Program-made: the position numbers and the translations under genes
Source of the DNA: Chloroflexota bacterium
GTDB taxonomy: Bacteria > Chloroflexota > Limnocylindria > Limnocylindrales > CSP1-4
Assembly (NCBI GenBank): GCA_021790715.1
Contig: JAJYGK010000138.1
Span: 10,699-27,764, forward strand
DNA length: 17,066 nt
Direction: 5' to 3'
Notes under the pieces: model-generated
Seen by the model: only the letters and a program-made list of their open reading frames with translations
Database searches by the model: none
Told to the model about the DNA's origin: nothing
Shown: positions 13,653-17,066 of the stretch, piece after piece
How the letters are laid out: each line of letters starts with the position of its first letter
Numbering within the stretch: position 1 is the first letter of the stretch

Positions 13653-14285
13653 ATGACGGCCGAAGGGCCTGGGGTGAGGGGCTGGGGGTGCGAGACGGAG
13701 ACGATGGAGACAGGGACGCGGGTCGAAGCGGCGACCGGCAGCGAGCCGGCGCACGAGCTGAACGAGCGGGAGCTGGACGCGTGGCGCGCGTTCCTGCTCG
13801 CACACGCGGTCGTCATGCGACGCCTGGAGGCGGAGCTGTCGGCCGGGGTCGGGATGTCGCTGGCCCACTACGACGTCCTGGTCCAGCTCGCCCACGCCGC
13901 CGGGCGACGGCTGCGCATGCACGAGCTCGCCGACCGCGTCCTGCTCAGCCGCAGCGGGATCACGCGGGTCGTCGACCGGCTCGAGGCGGACGGGCTCGTC
14001 GAGCGGCGGGCGTGTCCCTCGGACGCGCGCGGGTCGTTCGCGGTCCTCACGGAAACCGGCCTGTCGCGGCTGCGTGCCGCGACGCCGGTCCACCTCGCCG
14101 GCGTGCGGCGCCACTTCATCGAGCCGCTCGTCGCGGACGAGATCGCCGTCCTGACGGCCGCGCTCGAGCGCGTGGCGGAGCCGGCCTCCCGCGCCGAGTC
14201 GGCCGAGGCGGTGGAGACGGCCGAGGCGGTGGAGACGGCCGAGCCGGTGGACGTGGCGGACCTGCCCGCCGTGCTCGCACCCTGA
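13653..14285 (+). CDS. MarR-family transcriptional regulator
   Basis: This is a 210-residue winged-helix repressor or sensor. The core runs from about 38 to 175: an N-terminal dimerisation helix (LDAWRAFLLAHAVVMRRLEA), MSLAHYDVLVQLA, then the DNA-reading helix-turn-helix ADRVLLSRSGITRVVDRLEADGLV (93-116), the wing with RRACPSDARGSFAVLTETG (118-136) and a C-terminal helix. The family usually binds palindromes in its own divergent promoter and releases DNA on ligand binding or oxidation; the two palindromes upstream fit this. C121, next to the wing, is one of only two cysteines. The first 35 residues and last 30 are outside the fold, and the tail contains a short tandem repeat (AEAVET twice plus AEPVDV). 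ATG 13653 has GGAGG seven bases upstream. A coupled role with aceE, whose start is 62 bases downstream, is unproven. Confidence 0.93.
   Translation: MTAEGPGVRGWGCETETMETGTRVEAATGSEPAHELNERELDAWRAFLLAHAVVMRRLEAELSAGVGMSLAHYDVLVQLAHAAGRRLRMHELADRVLLSRSGITRVVDRLEADGLVERRACPSDARGSFAVLTETGLSRLRAATPVHLAGVRRHFIEPLVADEIAVLTAALERVAEPASRAESAEAVETAEAVETAEPVDVADLPAVLAP
14202..14255 (+). repeat. 18-bp tandem repeat inside the marR 3' end
   Basis: GCCGAGGCGGTGGAGACG occurs twice exactly (14202-14219, 14220-14237), followed by a third diverged copy (14238-14255). It is in frame and encodes AEAVET, AEAVET and AEPVDV, so copy-number change would alter only tail length. Confidence 0.85.
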
Positions 14286-14332
14286 CCCCTCGGACCCCCG
14301 CCGCATCGGCGACACCAACGGGCCGTCCGCTT

Positions 14333-14338
14333 TACCAT
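14333..14338 (+). promoter_or_regulatory. -10 box (TACCAT) for near-leaderless transcription of aceE
   Basis: TACCAT ends nine bases before the ATG at 14348. There is no ribosome binding site, and the predicted leader is zero to a few bases. This suggests aceE has its own promoter rather than depending on marR readthrough. Confidence 0.5.
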
Positions 14339-14347
14339 TCGGCCGAC

Positions 14348-17044
14348 ATGTTCGACGCCTACGGCGACTTCAAGCGCCAGCTCCCCGACCCGGATCCCCA
14401 GGAGACCCTCGACTGGATCGACGCGCTCGACTCCGTCGTCCGGGTCGCAGGGCCGGATCGTGCCCAGTTCATCCTGTACCGCCTGCTGAAGCGCGCCCGC
14501 CAGCTGCAGATCGGCCTGCCGCCGCTCACGCAGACGCGCTACATCAACACGATCTCCCCCGAGCAGGAACCGCCGTTCCCGGGCGACGAGTGGATGGAGC
14601 ACCGGATCCGGCGCATGGTCCGCTGGAACGCCGTCGCGATGGTCCTGCGGGCGAACAACCTGACCGCGGGCATCGGCGGGCACCTGGCCACGTACGCGTC
14701 CGCCGCCACGCTCTACGAGGTGGGGTTCAACCACTTCTTCCACGGCAAGGACGCCGCCGGCATGGGCGACCAGGTCTTCGTCCAGGGCCACGCCGCGCCG
14801 GGGATCTACGCCCGCGCATTCCTCGAGGGCCGCCTCACGGAGGAGCGGCTCGACCATTTCCGGCGCGAGGTGGTGCCGGGGCAGGGCCTCAGCTCCTACC
14901 CGCATCCACGGCTCATGCCCGACTTCTGGGAGTTCCCGACGGTCTCGATGGGCCTCGGCCCGCTGGCGGCCGTCTACCAGGCCCGCTTCAACCGCTACCT
15001 CCATGCCCGCGGCATCAAGGACACCAGCCAGAACCACGTCTGGGCGTTCCTCGGCGACGGCGAGATGGACGAGCCCGAGGCGATCGCCGCCCTCGGTCTG
15101 GCGGGCCGCGACGGGCTCGACAACCTGACGTTCGTCGTGAACTGCAACCTGCAGCGCCTCGACGGACCCGTGCGCGGCAACGGCAAGATCATCCAGGAGC
15201 TCGAGGGGCTCTTCCGGGGCGCGGGCTGGAACGTCATCAAGGTCATCTGGGGCCGCGAGTGGGATCCGCTGCTCGCCGCCGACGTCGACGGCGTGCTCGT
15301 GCACCGCATGAACGAGACGCTCGACGGCGAGTTCCAGAAGTTCTCGGTCGAGTCCGGCGCATACATCCGCGAGCACTTCTTCGGCGGCGATCCGCGGCTC
15401 CAGGCGCTCGTGGCGCACCTGAGCGACGACGACCTGCAGCGGCTGCGCCGGGGCGGGCACGACTACCGCAAGGTCTTCGCCGCCTACACGGCCGCCCTCG
15501 CGCACCGCGGTGCCCCGACGGTCGTGCTCGCCAAGACCGTCAAGGGCTGGACGCTCGGGCCCGGCGTGGAGGCTCGGAACATCACGCACCAGGCGAAGAA
15601 GCTCTCCGAGGCCGAGCTGCGCATCTTCCGCGACCGGCTCGAGCTCCCGATCCCCGACGACCGGCTCAAGGAGGCGCCGTACTACCACCCCGGTGCCGAC
15701 GCGCCGGAGATCGAGTACCTGCTCGAGCGCCGGCGGGCGCTGGGCGGGCCGCTCCCGCGCCGCGTCGTCATCCCCAGGGAGCTCGATCTCCCCGGCGACG
15801 CCGCCTTCGCCGAGTTCGCCGCCGGGTCCGGCGGACAGGCGGTCTCGACGACGATGGCGTTCGCCAAGCTGCTGCGGAACCTGATCCGCGACCGGTCGAT
15901 CGGGCGGCGCGTCGTGCCCATCGTGCCCGACGAGGCGCGCACGTTCGGCATGGACCCGCTGTTCAAGGAGGTCGGGATCTACGCCGCGCGCGGGCAGCTC
16001 TACGAGCCCGTGGACTCGAACCTCGTGCTTTCCTACCGGGAGTCGACAGACGGGCAGGTGCTCGAGGAGGGGATCACGGAGGCGGGCGCCTCCGCGTCGC
16101 TCCAGGCCGCCGCGACGAGCTACGCGACGCACGGCGAGCCGATGCTGCCCTTCTACATCTTCTATTCCATGTTCGGGTTCCAGCGGACGGGCGACGAGCT
16201 GTGGGCGCTCGGCGACGTGCGGGGCCGCGGCTTCCTGATGGGAGCCACCGCCGGTCGCACGACGCTCCACGGCGAGGGACTCCAGCACGACGACGGGCAG
16301 AGCCTCCTGCTCGCGTCCGCCTACCCGGCGATCCGGGCGTACGACCCGGCGTTCGCGTACGAGACGGCGGAGATCGTCCGGGACGGGATCGCGCGGATGC
16401 TCTCCGGCGAGGACGTCTCCTACTACATCACGCTCTACAACGAGAACTACGTGATGCCCGCCATGCCCGACGGCGCCGCCGAGGGGATCGTCCGGGGGCT
16501 GTACCGCTTCCGGGCGGCGCCGCCGATGGACGGAGAGCCGCGGGCCCGTGCGACGCTGCTGGGCAGCGGCTCGATCCTCCAGCAGGTCCTGCGCGCCCAG
16601 GAACTGCTGGCCGAGCGGTTCGGCGTGGCGGCAGACGTGTGGAGCGCCACCTCCTACCAGCGGCTGCGGGTCGACGCGCTCGAGGTCGAGCGGTGGAACC
16701 GGCTCCATCCGGCCGAGCCCCGGCGCACCCCCTACGTCACGTCGGCGCTGTCGGAGGCCGGAGCCGCCGGCCCGATCGTCGCCGCGTCCGACTTCGTCGC
16801 CGCGGTCCCGGACCAGGTTGCGCGCTGGATCCCCGGCACGTGGGTCTCGCTGGGGACGGACGGGTTCGGCCGCAGCGACACGCGCGAGGCGCTGCGCCGC
16901 TTCTTCGAGGTCGACGCGGAGCACATCGCGGTCGCGACGCTGAGCGCCCTGGCGCAGGGCGAGCGCATCGAGCGCGGCCTCGTCGAGCAGGCCATCGGCG
17001 AGCTGGGCGTCGATCCCGCGAAGGCGTTCTCCCTGGTCCCCTGA
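14348..17044 (+). CDS. aceE: Pyruvate dehydrogenase E1 component, homodimeric AceE type
   Basis: This 898-residue protein (E. coli AceE is 887) decarboxylates pyruvate with thiamine diphosphate and passes the acetyl group to lipoyl-E2 in the pyruvate dehydrogenase complex. Family stretches run the full length: LTQTRYINTI (60-69), GGHLATYASAATLYEVGFNH (110-129), YPHPRLMPDFWEFPTVSMGL (184-203), the ThDP motif GDGEMDEPEA (236-245) to NCNLQRLDGPVRGNGK (265-280), NITHQAKKL (411-419, His414 matching the E. coli mobile-loop His), PDEARTFGMD, LEEGITEAGA (Glu578 as activating Glu) and HGEGLQHDDGQS (641-652). At residue 651 Gln replaces the His I would expect in the common DGHS version. ATG 14348 is chosen over a longer frame through marR because it matches the AceE N-terminus and has a -10 box. 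No E2 or E3 gene follows within the window. Confidence 0.96.
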   Translation: MFDAYGDFKRQLPDPDPQETLDWIDALDSVVRVAGPDRAQFILYRLLKRARQLQIGLPPLTQTRYINTISPEQEPPFPGDEWMEHRIRRMVRWNAVAMVLRANNLTAGIGGHLATYASAATLYEVGFNHFFHGKDAAGMGDQVFVQGHAAPGIYARAFLEGRLTEERLDHFRREVVPGQGLSSYPHPRLMPDFWEFPTVSMGLGPLAAVYQARFNRYLHARGIKDTSQNHVWAFLGDGEMDEPEAIAALGLAGRDGLDNLTFVVNCNLQRLDGPVRGNGKIIQELEGLFRGAGWNVIKVIWGREWDPLLAADVDGVLVHRMNETLDGEFQKFSVESGAYIREHFFGGDPRLQALVAHLSDDDLQRLRRGGHDYRKVFAAYTAALAHRGAPTVVLAKTVKGWTLGPGVEARNITHQAKKLSEAELRIFRDRLELPIPDDRLKEAPYYHPGADAPEIEYLLERRRALGGPLPRRVVIPRELDLPGDAAFAEFAAGSGGQAVSTTMAFAKLLRNLIRDRSIGRRVVPIVPDEARTFGMDPLFKEVGIYAARGQLYEPVDSNLVLSYRESTDGQVLEEGITEAGASASLQAAATSYATHGEPMLPFYIFYSMFGFQRTGDELWALGDVRGRGFLMGATAGRTTLHGEGLQHDDGQSLLLASAYPAIRAYDPAFAYETAEIVRDGIARMLSGEDVSYYITLYNENYVMPAMPDGAAEGIVRGLYRFRAAPPMDGEPRARATLLGSGSILQQVLRAQELLAERFGVAADVWSATSYQRLRVDALEVERWNRLHPAEPRRTPYVTSALSEAGAAGPIVAASDFVAAVPDQVARWIPGTWVSLGTDGFGRSDTREALRRFFEVDAEHIAVATLSALAQGERIERGLVEQAIGELGVDPAKAFSLVP

Positions 17045-17058
17045 TCCCGCCGGGGATC
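17043..17058 (+). terminator. Small hairpin at the aceE stop
   Basis: GATCCC (17043-17048) and GGGATC (17053-17058) form a perfect 6-bp stem with a GCCG loop, overlapping the TGA stop. The window ends eight bases later, so a following T-tract cannot be judged. Confidence 0.3.
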
Positions 17059-17066
17059 TGCCGGCC

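Noticed and set aside
13868..16924. 1018-codon minus-strand open frame opposite marR and aceE
   Set aside because: The composition is that of a shadow frame and there is no recognisable domain. aceE on the other strand is unmistakable along its whole length.
1..17066. CRISPR array, insertion sequence, integrase, toxin-antitoxin or defence island
   Set aside because: There are no regularly spaced identical repeats, transposase motifs, terminal inverted repeats with target duplications or defence domains. The gene content is ordinary chromosomal metabolism and transport.

Overview
This is a gene-dense stretch of chromosome with very high GC (by eye about 70% or more, with G/C-rich third positions). 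Nothing in it looks mobile: I see no insertion sequence, phage gene, integrase, CRISPR array, tRNA or rRNA. A polyphosphate-type glucokinase, an AceE-type (homodimeric) pyruvate dehydrogenase E1, and promoters whose -10 box sits 6-9 bases before the start codon with no ribosome binding site (leaderless transcripts) suggest a high-GC actinobacterium or a high-GC soil/freshwater Chloroflexota lineage. This placement is inference only.

Layout. (1) 1-4158, minus strand: a tightly overlapping operon of two ABC ATPases and two ABC-2 type membrane proteins (4158 down to 571). It is followed after 26 bases by a truncated ATPase of the OpuCA/ProV osmoprotectant-uptake family that runs off the left edge. 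(2) 4357-5193, plus: an inositol-monophosphatase family enzyme. (3) 5263-7035, minus: a thiamine-diphosphate enzyme of the acetolactate synthase type. (4) 7214-8167, plus: a diacylglycerol/lipid kinase family protein. (5) 8216-9094, minus: a stand-alone 5'-3' exonuclease. (6) 9210-11753, plus: a P-type cation ATPase with unusual transport-site motifs. (7) 11799-12740, minus: polyphosphate glucokinase. (8) 12956-13522 minus and 13653-14285 plus: a divergent yceI-marR pair. (9) 14348-17044, plus: pyruvate dehydrogenase E1 (aceE).

From 4.2 kb onward the genes are mostly single transcription units that alternate in strand, so the window is a series of divergent promoter regions and convergent gene ends, several with hairpins. 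The enzymes form a loose housekeeping theme: glucose phosphorylation, pyruvate to acetyl-CoA, a pyruvate-type ThDP enzyme, phospho-alcohol hydrolysis and lipid phosphorylation.

The best regulatory signal is between yceI and marR. Two matching 14-bp palindromes (GTTGCG-NN-CGCAAC), 43 bp apart, bracket a shared CTATAG core. This looks like a complete MarR autoregulatory switch that also controls yceI. I did not find a clearly novel multi-gene system. The items most worth checking are this operator pair, the leaderless promoter set, the odd P-type ATPase, the four-gene ABC module, and the mirror-image gene ends at 8162-8221.
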